NCBI GenBank assembly: GCA_029783825.1
Contig: JAREIK010002440.1
Span: 1,318,974-1,382,973, forward strand
DNA length: 64,000 bases
Direction: 5' to 3'
Source: Sapria himalayana
Taxonomy: Eukaryota; Streptophyta; Magnoliopsida; Malpighiales; Rafflesiaceae
Part shown: in pieces, positions 34,699-44,763 of the stretch
How positions within the stretch are numbered: position 1 is the first letter of the stretch
How the letters are laid out: each line of letters starts with the position of its first letter
Translations under genes and position numbers: made by a program
Notes under the pieces: model-generated
Database searches by the model: none
The model's input: only the letters and a program-made list of their open reading frames with translations
What the model was told of the DNA's origin: nothing

Positions 34699-35449
34699 GA
34701 CAGTCTTACCTTAGCAGGTAAAAAACTCAGACATTATGATGACATGGCACCCAGATTTTTTCCCTCAAAAGAATACCAGGAAGTGAAGTTCCATTAAACT
34801 TTTGAGTCAATTCACACGCTATGAGGTGCTACACTACTTTTATTAATAAAGCCCATGTAATTGCCTTAGTCACAATCTCACCCAATCAGTTTTGTATATT
34901 ACCAAGTTTAATTAAGTGGCCTTGTTTCTTTGGCCTTCAAATAGGCACTACACTACATTTTCATTTAGAGTAGAATAGAATTATCTTATCATATTGACAT
35001 ATCCTTCTAAAACATCAATTTAATAAAATTTTAAGTGCTTAATGGACATACCCATTGATAAGAACCTTCTTGAGAACCATCCAGTATAGTGACACCATGT
35101 ATCTCATACCTAAGCATGTTTCTCTCTCTCAAGAGATCCTTAATCTTAATAAAAGGGAATTAAATAAGCAAATATTGACTGAAAGAAAATATAAACTCCA
35201 TGTAAGAAATAAACAAAACACAAATGAATGCTTATTGCTTGCAAAATATTGCTAGATGTATCACCTTCTAGAGATCTCAATCCTACAGTAGCCTACATGA
35301 AAATCAAAATGCACAACATAGTAACTAACAAAATCATTCTCTGAACATCATAATTAGATTATCCTGACTTCCAAATAAATGACATGCAAAGAAAAAACTA
35401 GAATTTACCCACCTCAACTCTAACTGGGGTCTTCGGTCACAATTCCAAG

Positions 35450-35945
35450 GGGTCAAGCTTGTGATTGAAAGGTTTGATAAGGAAGCAACATAGATGAACA
35501 AACGGTCATTAAAATATGCTTGGGTTCTCGACAAGCTCAAGGCTGAGCACGAGCCTGGAATCACAATTGATATTGCTCATTGGAAGTTCGAGACGACAAA
35601 GTTCTACTGCACTATTATTGATGCTCCTGATCACCATGACTTCATTAAGAACATGATCACCAGAACATCACGGGCTGACTGTGCCATCCTCATCATAGAT
35701 TCCACCACTGGTAGCTTAGAGGTTGGAATCTCGAAGGATGGTCAAACTAGAGAACATGATCTCCTGGCATTCACCCTCGGCTTCAAGCAGATGATCTACT
35801 ATTGCAACAAGGAACACTAGTGTTGCTTCTGCTTTGAGTTTTTTTTTTGCGTCGTGTTTTATATTGGCATTGCGAATCTATTTGTGTGAGTGCAGATGGA
35901 TGCGACCATGCCCAAATTTCAACATCATGATATATCTGACCGACG
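35450..35945 (+). pseudogene. eEF1A fragment retaining an intron
   Basis: The plus strand reads LVIERFDKEAT, a stop, [20 protein letters not shown], then [33 protein letters not shown] and [20 protein letters not shown], ending CNK. This is translation elongation factor 1-alpha from about residue 40 to 156. At 35896 the match resumes with MDATMPKF, after 84 bp ending tgcag, the place where plant eEF1A genes have an intron. So the fragment derives from genomic DNA, not mRNA. The donor is changed from gt to ga. The switch-II glycine of APGHRDF is D and other invariant residues are altered; the P-loop is absent. It lies inside CACTA element 1. Confidence 0.88.
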
Positions 35946-36030
35946 GACAATCTGAGGCTATGAGATTACATATTGTTAATATTATATCTTTTGCCATTTA
36001 ATTTCAAGTTACTGCAACAAATTAGTATTA

Positions 36031-37222
36031 TCTCATTTATAGTTATATGTTATTATACATATTGTATATATAGCTATAAATAGTTATATATAGTTATATA
36101 TATATATATATATTACTACAAGCAATTATATGTAGTTATACATAAATATATACAAAGTTATAATCAAATATATATATGTACATATATGTATAGATATATG
36201 TATACATAGTTACAAATATAGTTATATTTAATTATATAGAGTTTTATATAGTTATACAAATATTTATATATAGTAATACACATATAGTTAAACATAATGT
36301 TGTATGTTGTTAAACATGTAATTATACATATTTTACATGTGGTTATGCATATAGTTACACATATAGTTATACTTATATTTATACATGTAGGTATATATAT
36401 TTTTTCAATTAATTTTATATATTTGTACATATAGTTATGTATAGGTATAGATATAGTAAAATACATTTTTATATACTAATATATAAAAATGTATATTAAA
36501 TATATATTGTAAATTATATATTTAAAAATAGTTATGTATAATGTTTTTATAGTTATACATATAGTAAGATACAATTATTTATAGTTATATGTTATTATAC
36601 ATATAGTATATATAGTTATAAATAGTTATATATAGTTAAGCATATAGTTATATATATATTCATACAAGTAGTTATATCTAGTTATACATAAATGTATACA
36701 AAGTTATAAACAAATATATAGATTTACATATATGTATACATATATGTATACATAGTTACAAATATAGTTATATTTAATTATAGAGTTTTATATAGTTATA
36801 CAAATATTTATATATAGCTACATATCTAGTTAAACATAATGTTGTATGTTATTATACATGTAATTATAAATATTTTTACATGTGGTTATACATATAGTTC
36901 CACATATAGTTATACTTATATTTATACATGTAGGCATATATATTTTTTCATTTAATTTTATATATTTATACATATAGTTATGTAAAGGTATAGATATAGT
37001 AAAATACATTTTTATATACTAATATATAAAAAAGTATATTAAATATATGCGGTAAATTATATATTTAAATATAGTTATATATAACGTTTTTATAGTTATA
37101 CATATAGTAAGATACAATTATTTATAGTTATATGTCATTATACATATAGTATATATAGTTATAAATAGTAATATATAGATATATTCATATAAGTAGTTAT
37201 AAGTAGTTATACATAATAATAT
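36031..37222. repeat. 543-bp AT-rich tandem repeat, 2.2 copies
   Basis: The unit begins near 36031, at 36573 and at 37116 with atttatagttatatgt. Shared landmarks include acatagttacaaatatagtt, gttaaacataatgttgtatg and tgtaggtatatatatttttt. Within the unit a shorter word, tatagttatacata, recurs many times. The 543-bp copies are close to each other in sequence. The 100-codon minus-strand frame at 36164-36466 is a by-product of the repeat (mostly Ile, Tyr, Thr and Asn). Confidence 0.9.
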
Positions 37223-38513
37223 GAACTGAGTAGAACACATTTTTATTCATTACGTTGAATAACTAAATCAGTTAACATGATAAAGTCTCATCTGATAAAA
37301 ACTATAGATGTATAAATTTAATATATACCATTCAACTTGTGGTTATCATGTTTCTTAACCCTCATTTTCTCATCATATCAAGACTCATATTTTGTGTTTA
37401 GTAAAACACTCATATTAGGCTTATCATCATAGCAAAATACATCATAAAAAATAATTTATAGGGATATGCATGGAATGACTCCTAAATTATAACAAAATGC
37501 ATGGATGAGCTTTAAAGAGAAAATGTAGAGTTATTCGATATATTATATGTTCACATTTTCATTTCAAGGTATTATTTTATCTTATTTAATTGTAATATAT
37601 CATTTGGTATATAAAGATAGTCCATAATATCATCATTACCTCCACTTGAATTAATTATATAAATTTTATTTTCAATTCAATTTTATTGTGAACACGATAT
37701 AATGTTAAAATGTGCTAAAGAACTTCATCATTTATAATCTTAACAAATGTCAATTTTAATCCTCACAATTATTTTATTTCATCTTCACCTTTACAAATTA
37801 GAGTAATTAAAGCTATATTATATACATGATTAAACCATATTAAGCATTTCACTTTTTATTTTGAATAAACATGCATATTAGTCTCTATTTTGAACAAATT
37901 ATAATTGATCATATACTTAACCAATATCATGACGAAAATCAGCAATTACAAAAAAGAAACAAGGTTAAAGTGCAACATCGGTATATAGAATGTACATAAA
38001 CATACAGTTTAGTAGCAAATATAACAGATGAAGGGTTTTAGATTACTACAAACCTTGCAAAATTTTAATTTTATGCAAACCATGCTAAATTCTATTTCAC
38101 TAAAAAACTCTATGTCATGATTTTGCAAACCTTAATGTCATAATATTGTTAGCTATTGTATTCTACTCTAATGTGAGTTTGGTTTATTTTATAATATCTG
38201 GAACACATCATATACTAAAAAAAATATTACCCATTCGCATCATAAAAACCTTCAATAAGATATTTAGGAAAACCTTAAAGAACGTAATGGGACAAGACAT
38301 TCCATTATTTGACAACGTGAAAAACCACATTTTAGGTTTCATTTAGCTAAGTAAGGGTAGAAAGCATTACCTCAAATCAAACACTCCTATATTAAGATAA
38401 GCGATGAAGAGTGAGGGCAGAAAGCATACCTAAAATTGATAAGAAACTCACTACTACGGTTGAACAAAATCGCTTATTCCACTATTAGGTTTCATTTTGA
38501 ATATATCAAAGTC
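37223..38513. other. Interior of CACTA element 1, no gene recognised
   Basis: AT-rich sequence. A short direct repeat (gggtagaaagcattacct near 38355 and gggcagaaagcatacct near 38415) is the only structure seen. Confidence 0.35.
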
Positions 38514-38541
38514 GAGAGAGAGAGAGAGAGAGAGAGAGAGG
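38514..38541. repeat. GA microsatellite
   Basis: An uninterrupted run of about 14 ga units, 30 bp left of the MITE. Confidence 0.9.
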
Positions 38542-38571
38542 CTGATGGAGAAAGTTAGATATAGAGACTTA

Positions 38572-39212
38572 GGGCCTATCTGATAAAACTGAAAAAATTA
38601 AGTGCTGAAAAATAAGTACTGAAAAATAAGTGCTGAAAAATTAAGTGCTGAATTTTATATTTGTTTAATTTATATTGAAAAACTATTTTATACATTACTG
38701 TTAATTAAATACTGAAGATAAATATATTGTTTGATAATTGTAAATGCTGAATACTAAAAATATTATATTTTACATATTTACTCTTATTATTATTGTATTA
38801 CATATTATCCAACAAATATAATTTCTAATAAAGTTTTTTTTTTCACTACAATTATTAATTATTATAAAAAAATAAAATCACTAAAAACATATCCATAAAT
38901 AAATCATAAATCCAAAAATATATATATTTAAAAAATAACTAATAAAATCTAAACTCATTAAAATATCCAAAATTTTAATATAAAAACAAAATTTAATGAA
39001 CAACTAATTTATTTGTTATTTCCTCACTCAAATTAATCATGAAAGAAAGGTAGGGATTAAGTAGGTCTCTACCTACTGAATATTTTCAACACTATTTCAC
39101 TTAAAATTTTTAATTAACAACTCCCAAACATTTTTTATCAAACACATTGCTTTTTTTAAACTATTGAAAATTTTCATTTTCAATGGTTTTAAGTGGTTTA
39201 TCAAACATCCCA
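38572..39212. mobile_element. PIF/Harbinger-like MITE
   Basis: A 641-bp segment without coding capacity. The left end gggcctatctgataaa and the right end, read on the minus strand as tgggatgtttgataaa, are imperfect inverted repeats. It is flanked by tta on each side (38569-38571 and 39213-39215), the target duplication expected for PIF/Harbinger-type elements. Its interior opens with two to three copies of aataagtgctgaaaaa. A hAT-type element is an alternative, since the target duplication is short and could be chance. Confidence 0.55.
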
Positions 39213-39215
39213 TTA

Positions 39216-40582
39216 GAGTTGTCTCTAACTATGAAGTTTATTAAGTTTTATTAGGTTTTAAAATTCCATTAATGTTTTAATTTTAAATTATCAAAACATT
39301 TAATATACAATAAATATATATATAACATAAAAACCCATCTTTTTTTTACTTAATAATTTATTTACAACAAATTAATGTGCTTGTAGCAAGACACATATGA
39401 AAAACAAACACATTCAATTTTTAAATTATCAAATTAATTTAAAAATAAATATATAAACAATTTCAAAAAAATAGATATTTGGCCTTCCAAATAAAAAAAT
39501 GAATAAAATGGCTACAAAATTTGTAAACATAATATAGCAAGGCACACATGAAAAGATTATTGGTTTTCAAACCACTTTCCTAAGAATTATAAATACTCTT
39601 TATGTTAAAAAATATATAAATATATATATTTTAAGTTTATAAAATTTTAAGAATTCATATTAATTTTTATAAAGATAATATGAAATAATTTTAAAGATAC
39701 AAAATAATATATTATTTGATATAATTTATAATTTAGAAAATTCTAAAAATTACTTAAAGTGAGATGATTATTAAGAAAAATTTATATTTATTAAATTTAA
39801 TAAAGACGTAATATTAAAAGTTAATAGTATAAATCTTACTCAATTATTTAATTCTTATAAATTTCATTAGGGGCAAACATCTCTATATTTATCTTTAAAT
39901 ATCAATTTATTTTCATTTAAATTTTATAAATAATTTGAAATTTTTTTTATAATTCAAAATATTCAATTATGTTAGTAATAATTTTTTTTAAAATTTTCCT
40001 ATAATCATAAAACTATTTTTTATACTTAAAATAATATTAATATTTATTAGTTTTTTCCTTAATTCAGATATTTTTGTAAATATATTTTATTTTATCATAC
40101 AATAAATTATTTTATACAATAAATAATGTATGTTCATTTTTTTATAATATATCATATAAAATTATTATAAATATAGAATTAATTATTTAATGTTTTTTAT
40201 ACAAAATTTTAAATTTATTAATTAAAAATTCGAACACTTTTTTCTATAATTTTTTTAAAAATTTTATAATAAAAATAGTTATTGTAGTATTTATTAATAT
40301 AAAATTTTTTGTATTTATATATATTTTAAATTATTTATTTATAATAACATGTTTTCATAATTATACGAGAAGAATGTGTCTTTCAAGAATTGCTCATCTA
40401 TAGACCATGTCATACATACCTTTAATATACCAAATTAAATAAAATATAAAGACAAATAATATATTAAAAAAAATTAAATCATTAAATATAAATGATGAAA
40501 ATTATCCTCAGCCCAGATAGCTAGGAAAAAAATTTCTAGCTAAATACATATATTTTGTGAAAAATAAAATTTAAAAAATAAT
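39216..40582. other. Interior of CACTA element 1, very AT-rich
   Basis: Extremely AT-rich, no gene recognised. The last 75 bp (40510-40560) carry the element's subterminal words tagctagg and ttctagctaaat, showing that the right subterminal region begins here and is interrupted by the hAT insertion. Confidence 0.4.
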
Positions 40583-40963
40583 TAGAGGTGTCAAACGGGC
40601 CGAGGCGGCTCGGGCCCAACACAACACGCTATAATGCCACCATGCCCTGGCCCGTCATGCCGTATTAGGCATGTGAGCACGACACGCATGACCATGCACC
40701 GAACGTAGTTAATATAAGCCAACGCCGAACAGGTGAGGCTCGCCGAGCCTCGAAATGGCAAAGATGCGCGGTTGCGCCCCGCCGAAACCCTAATTTTTAT
40801 AAAAAATTAGGGTTTGGTCCGACCCAAACCAAACAGGTTTTTGGCTACGGGCCCATGCTGGGCCAACATTGTTAATGTACCCTGACGTGCATGGCCCAGC
40901 ACGGTAGCCAAATTGGGCAATCCAAAATTGGGCTGGGCTGAGCCGACCCATTTGACACCTCTA
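40583..40963. mobile_element. nDart-like hAT element, complete
   Basis: A 381-bp GC-rich insertion in AT-rich DNA with terminal inverted repeats tagaggtgtcaaacggg (40583-40599) and, at the right, cccatttgacacctcta (40947-40963), nearly perfect. The 8 bp outside are aaaataat on the left and ggaataat on the right, matching at 6 of 8 positions, as expected for an aged hAT target duplication. The interior is rich in gcccggc/ggcccat words on both strands, like the nDart family of non-autonomous hATs. No transposase is encoded. It sits in the right subterminal region of CACTA element 1. Confidence 0.8.
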
Positions 40964-41029
40964 GGAATAATTGCTTGTAATTAAATATAAAATAGTAAAC
41001 AAAAAATTCAGATATTTAGTTTATGATGG

Positions 41030-41280
41030 ATTTTATCTCGTTCTAATTAGCTAAGGAAAATCCATTGCAAAAATTCATGTTTTTCTTTGTACGAAAATCT
41101 ATGGTAATATTAGTGACGAAAAATTTATAATCGAACATTTCCATCGCTAATCCATTACAAAATTTTATTTCAAAGTAAAATAAAAAATTCTTTGCTAATC
41201 CCTAGCTTATCCCTCACTATTTAGCTAGAGATTTTTTCCTAACTAAATTTTCCTGGCTAAACAGACATTTTCTTGTAGTG
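41030..41280. repeat. Right subterminal repeats of CACTA element 1
   Basis: Words ttagctaagg, tcgctaat, ccctagctta, tttagctagag and ggctaaac in both orientations, ending in attttcttgtagtg. They match in kind the left array at 9180-9440. Confidence 0.75.
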
Positions 41281-42846
41281 ATTTACTCATAAATTTTTTT
41301 TAGAGAACGTTATTGTTCTAAAAATAAAAAAAATAGTGGCTGGTTCTATATAAATAGTATTAAAAATCATGGATGTTGAATTGTTTATCTTACTTTAAAA
41401 TAAGATTATGCGGCTATATATAATCTTATGAAAAATAATTTGAAGTAGTATGAGTTATATAATATTTTGAATTAAATTTGAATTATTTTGGAAAAATACA
41501 TATTTTGGATGTGAGGTTATGAGAAGACTATTAGTTATAGCAAAGACATAAAACGGAGAGCTAAAACTATAAGAATATCTATGGCAGTAGGGATTAAAAG
41601 TATCCTTGGAAGAATGACCCCAAACTTCCTTATGCACTTGTGGTAGAGTTTCGCTATGTGGAGGCAGTGGTTGCTTGGCTAGAAATTGATAAATCTTTAA
41701 ATTCTTCGAATCATAGGAGTGTGTGTGTGAATTCCTTAGTGGGGGTGCTAGCTATGCCGGATATAGTAGGTTAGTTTTTCTTTCTATATGTATCATTGTG
41801 GATCGATGAAGCCTTGATATGCATAAATTATACATGTTATGATTTTATAACTTTGTATAGCCATGTATATGTGTGTGTGTGTGTGTGTGTGTTTTGTTAT
41901 TTCAAAACTTATTCTTAAACTCAAAAATTATATATTGGAAAACATATGTGACTTTGAAAGTAAAACATAAATTTTCTTAATATTTTCTTGCTGGGCATTA
42001 GGTGCTCGCCCATATTTTCCCTAGGTGGAGGAAACATCAATGGAGAATTCTAGTTATGAAGCTTGCAAAGCTACGTGATGGTTTGGTTGAGATTTTAGTT
42101 GAGTTTTATTTGAAACCTTGTTATGGATTTGGCCATATGAGCCATTTTTCTATAAATGATTTTACTCTTGTACATGAATATTATAACTTGATGGTTTAAG
42201 CATATTTATGGCGTGTTCTAGAATTCAAACTATTTAAAATGGCTACATGTAAGGAATCTTAATTTATTTTATTTACTTGCTTCCACTAAATATTTGAGGT
42301 TGTATTTGTTTTATTAACTTGTCTCCAAGACTATAACTTTCTATAGACATGCAGTCAACCATAAGCAATATTATTCACAGTGTATTTTTTTCTTGATTTT
42401 TCAATATAAATTCATTTATTTTGGATCAATATTTTTAATAAACACCATTCCATTATTTTTACATTCACTTTATAGGTAATTTGCTAAATTTATAATAGAT
42501 CACCATGAAAAATACAAAACAACCCCCTCACATTGGATTTTTTAGTATTTTAAACTTTGGTAAAATTAACTGATCAAACCTATCCCATCGTAGCTCTCGA
42601 GTGAGACTATGAGAGTGATGGGAGTCATTATAGCTTTTTTTGTATCAGAGATTATTTTTTAGTGTTTCATTATGTGTTAATTATATTGATATGATAAGTC
42701 ATTTTGACTTGTTTATTTGTGTGGTTGATGTACTAACCACTTGTTAATTAGTTTGTGAATTCCTTGAGTATGTGGTGTTAACTTTTGTTTTCCCTTATAT
42801 AGTTTTTTGTGAAGTTGGTTCATAGAGAAATAGTATAGTCCCTAAT
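41281..42846 (+). mobile_element. Gypsy LTR, right piece
   Basis: Continues the LTR broken off at 9168. It is similar to 47647-49090 for about 1.35 kb (shared text: aaaatcatgg, gagattatgc, aataatttgaagt, ttgatgg, gacttgtctc) and to 57990-58675 near its end. It closes before the primer binding site at 42847. With the left piece the LTR is at least 2.1 kb. A TG microsatellite lies at 41871-41893. Confidence 0.75.
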
Positions 42847-42858
42847 TGGCATCATAAT
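42847..42858 (+). other. Primer binding site, gypsy copy 1
   Basis: The bases tggcatcataat, preceded by taat, resemble tggtatcagagc, the complement of the initiator methionine tRNA 3' end used by many plant retrotransposons. The third copy of the family has tggcattagagt at the equivalent place (58676). Confidence 0.55.
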
Positions 42859-42989
42859 AGGAGAAAATGTGTCAATGGATTGATGCTTAAACGAGTTTTC
42901 TATTTATGGAGTTCCTTGTTTTAGTGGTCAATTCAATCATTTAGCAGTAGAGTCTTGGCTACATTTTATAAAAAGGAAAATGAAGAATT

Positions 42990-43365
42990 TAGAAGTCCTA
43001 GTAAACTTGAAGATTTTTATAGTAGCTTTCCTATTCATTCAAGAAGTAAACTTTAGGTGGGAAAGCATCACTAAGCTTTAGGGCATAGCTCATTTCTCAT
43101 GAGCTATGTTTTAATACCCTTTTAATGTTAAGTACCACAATAAGAATTTTAAAGGATCAAAGACCCAAAAATTTATAAAGCTCGTGCAAGGTAATATGTG
43201 TGGTTAAGTACGAGGCTATGATTTTTGAGCCGCTATATTTTTCTCCTGAAATGGTTGATACAAAAGAAAGTAAGCCTAATATTTCGAGAAAGGGCTAAAA
43301 CATTATCTATATTTAAAAATAATTTATTTTTACTTTTGTAGGTATGGTGATCTTATAGAAAATAC
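42990..43365 (+). pseudogene. Gypsy gag domain, copy 1
   Basis: Across stops and frame changes the sequence gives FNVKYHNKNFKGSKTQKFIK, then LVQGNM, then VKYEAMIFEPLYFSPEMVD. Plant Tekay/Del-type gag has FNxKYFP...KxQEFLxLxQGxMTVxEYExxFxxLSxFAPxxVD. It follows the primer site by about 130 bp. The equivalent region in copy 3 (58860-59140) aligns with it. Confidence 0.7.
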
Positions 43366-43909
43366 TCTATTGTCGAATAACAGAGGGTTGATAGTTACCA
43401 TATCCATGAGAATAAAAAAAAAGAAGTTTAGACATGCCAAAACATAATGTTTTTCTGATTTTTTTTTATCAAAAGGGTAGTCATAGACTTATTTCCCTAC
43501 TCAAACTTCCTTGGAATTAGGTTTTTCTATTGATCCATGAGGTGAAAATATTTTTTTGGGTTGCCCATTTTTTATAGAATAATTTTTTTTTGGTTGTGGC
43601 CAAGAACACATAAGAAGGGATTGCCCTCAATGATTCTAGCAAGTTAGACTACAAGAAATTAATTCTATCATAAGGCATATTATTCTAGCTTAGTCATAGC
43701 CCTTCAAGGTTTGAGTCACCCTAGCTAGTTGGGTCCATCTACTCCTAGTACTTCACAAACAATGAATATGTGAAAGACACCTATGACTTAATGAGGAGCT
43801 TTTTCTATCTTGCCTACCATGAAAGAGGAGCAAGTTATACATGCTTAGGAAAAATGCATATTCTCTATTTGTTTTACTTGAAAATATATTTATTTTACAC
43901 AAGTACTTC

Positions 43910-44131
43910 TCATCATTTTGTTTCTAGTTGATTGTAAATGCTCTGGGTATAAAACACAAAGAGTTTGACTCTAGTGCATGTGTTGTTTCTTTGTTGGATT
44001 GCTCGATTTTTGTTAGTAAGGTATGTACAAATTATAAACTTTATTTTGGTAATTTATCTTATTGTGTCAATATTATATTTTTGAAAATTTTTAGATATGA
44101 TGTAATCCATGGAATGGTTTGGTTATTATAA
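43910..44131 (+). pseudogene. Gypsy protease C-terminal part, copy 1
   Basis: The 67-codon frame reads IVNALGIKHKEFDSSACVVS, then VSKVCTNYKLYFGNLSY and ends KIFRYDVIHGMVWL. Gypsy proteases have ...LGIxxxxLxxPLxVxTP..., VCxxCxVxIxGxxLxxDL and FDVILGMDWL here. The catalytic Asp region upstream is not recognisable. It is followed, after a short gap, by a piece like the start of the RT lead-in (LDNLFPDKLPKFIPLREI at 44340-44397). Confidence 0.65.
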
Positions 44132-44439
44132 TTGTGGGCTGTGCTTAATTGTTATAAGGGATAAGTCATATTACAAGTTAGTGAAAAAACTTGAAGTATT
44201 TAAAAGTGAGTTTTCTTGACCACTATAAAGTAGGCTATCATGTAGAAAACTTAAGTAGAGCATTTTGTTTCACTCTTTTGAATCAGGCAAGAGAAGGGCA
44301 TGAAAATGAGATTCTTTGGTCTCAAGTTCTGATTATGCAAGAGTTAGATAACTTATTTCCTGATAAGCTACCAAAGTTTATTCCTTTGAGAGAAATATAG
44401 TTTTATAGACTCGATGTGAGGACTTAGCATATATCTATT

Positions 44440-44763
44440 CTCCCATACTGAATGGTATGGTTGAGTTGAAAGGGTTACAAAAAAAAATAATTCCAAGATC
44501 TTTAGAATTTGAGATTGAACATTAGGTTTTTCTTGAAAGTATCACCTCTTAAGAGTATACTTTATTTGGGCGAGAAGAAAAAACTTATATCATGGTATGG
44601 TGGTCCATTTGAGATATTTGTGAGAATGAGACTAATTGTTTATCAGGTGGCATTACCACTAGAGTATACTTACAGACATAATATATTTCATGTCTTGATA
44701 TTAAGTAAGTTGTTAGAGAAATATTCTAAAGATGAGTATCTTTTACACTTGTTATATAATTAA
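44440..44763 (+). pseudogene. Gypsy integrase C-terminal domain, copy 1
   Basis: The frame at 44509-44763 reads FLKVSPLKSILYLGEKKKLI, then WYGGPFEIFVRM, VYQVALPLEYT and HNIFHVLILSKLL. This matches the C-terminal GPF/Y-type domain of chromovirus integrases (FLKVSPMRGVxRFGKKGKLSPRYIGPFEI..., VxYRLALPPxLSxVHNVFHVSMLRKY). Only about 40 bp separate it from the RT lead-in piece, so the RT, RNase H and most of the integrase have been deleted. Confidence 0.8.

Larger units (their letters stand above)
9169..41280. mobile_element. CACTA element 1, outermost, gene-capturing
   Basis: The left end is TACTACAAGAAAAA and the right end is the reverse complement of CACTACAAGAAAA, the typical CACTA terminus with its first base mutated on the left. 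A 3-bp duplication, att, flanks it (9166-9168 and 41281-41283). Both ends carry the same type of subterminal motif (ccctagcta, ctagctaaa, tagcaaa in both orientations; 9180-9440 and 41030-41270). Without the nested element 2 its own sequence is about 12 kb. I see no transposase of its own. It carries fragments resembling enolase, NO VEIN, kinesin-12 and eEF1A, plus a MITE and an nDart-like hAT. A related LTR copy at 47118-49090 shows the unoccupied site. Confidence 0.82.

Noticed and set aside
36164..36466. 100-codon minus-strand frame
   Set aside because: By-product of the AT tandem repeat; composition is almost only Ile, Tyr, Thr, Asn and Cys.
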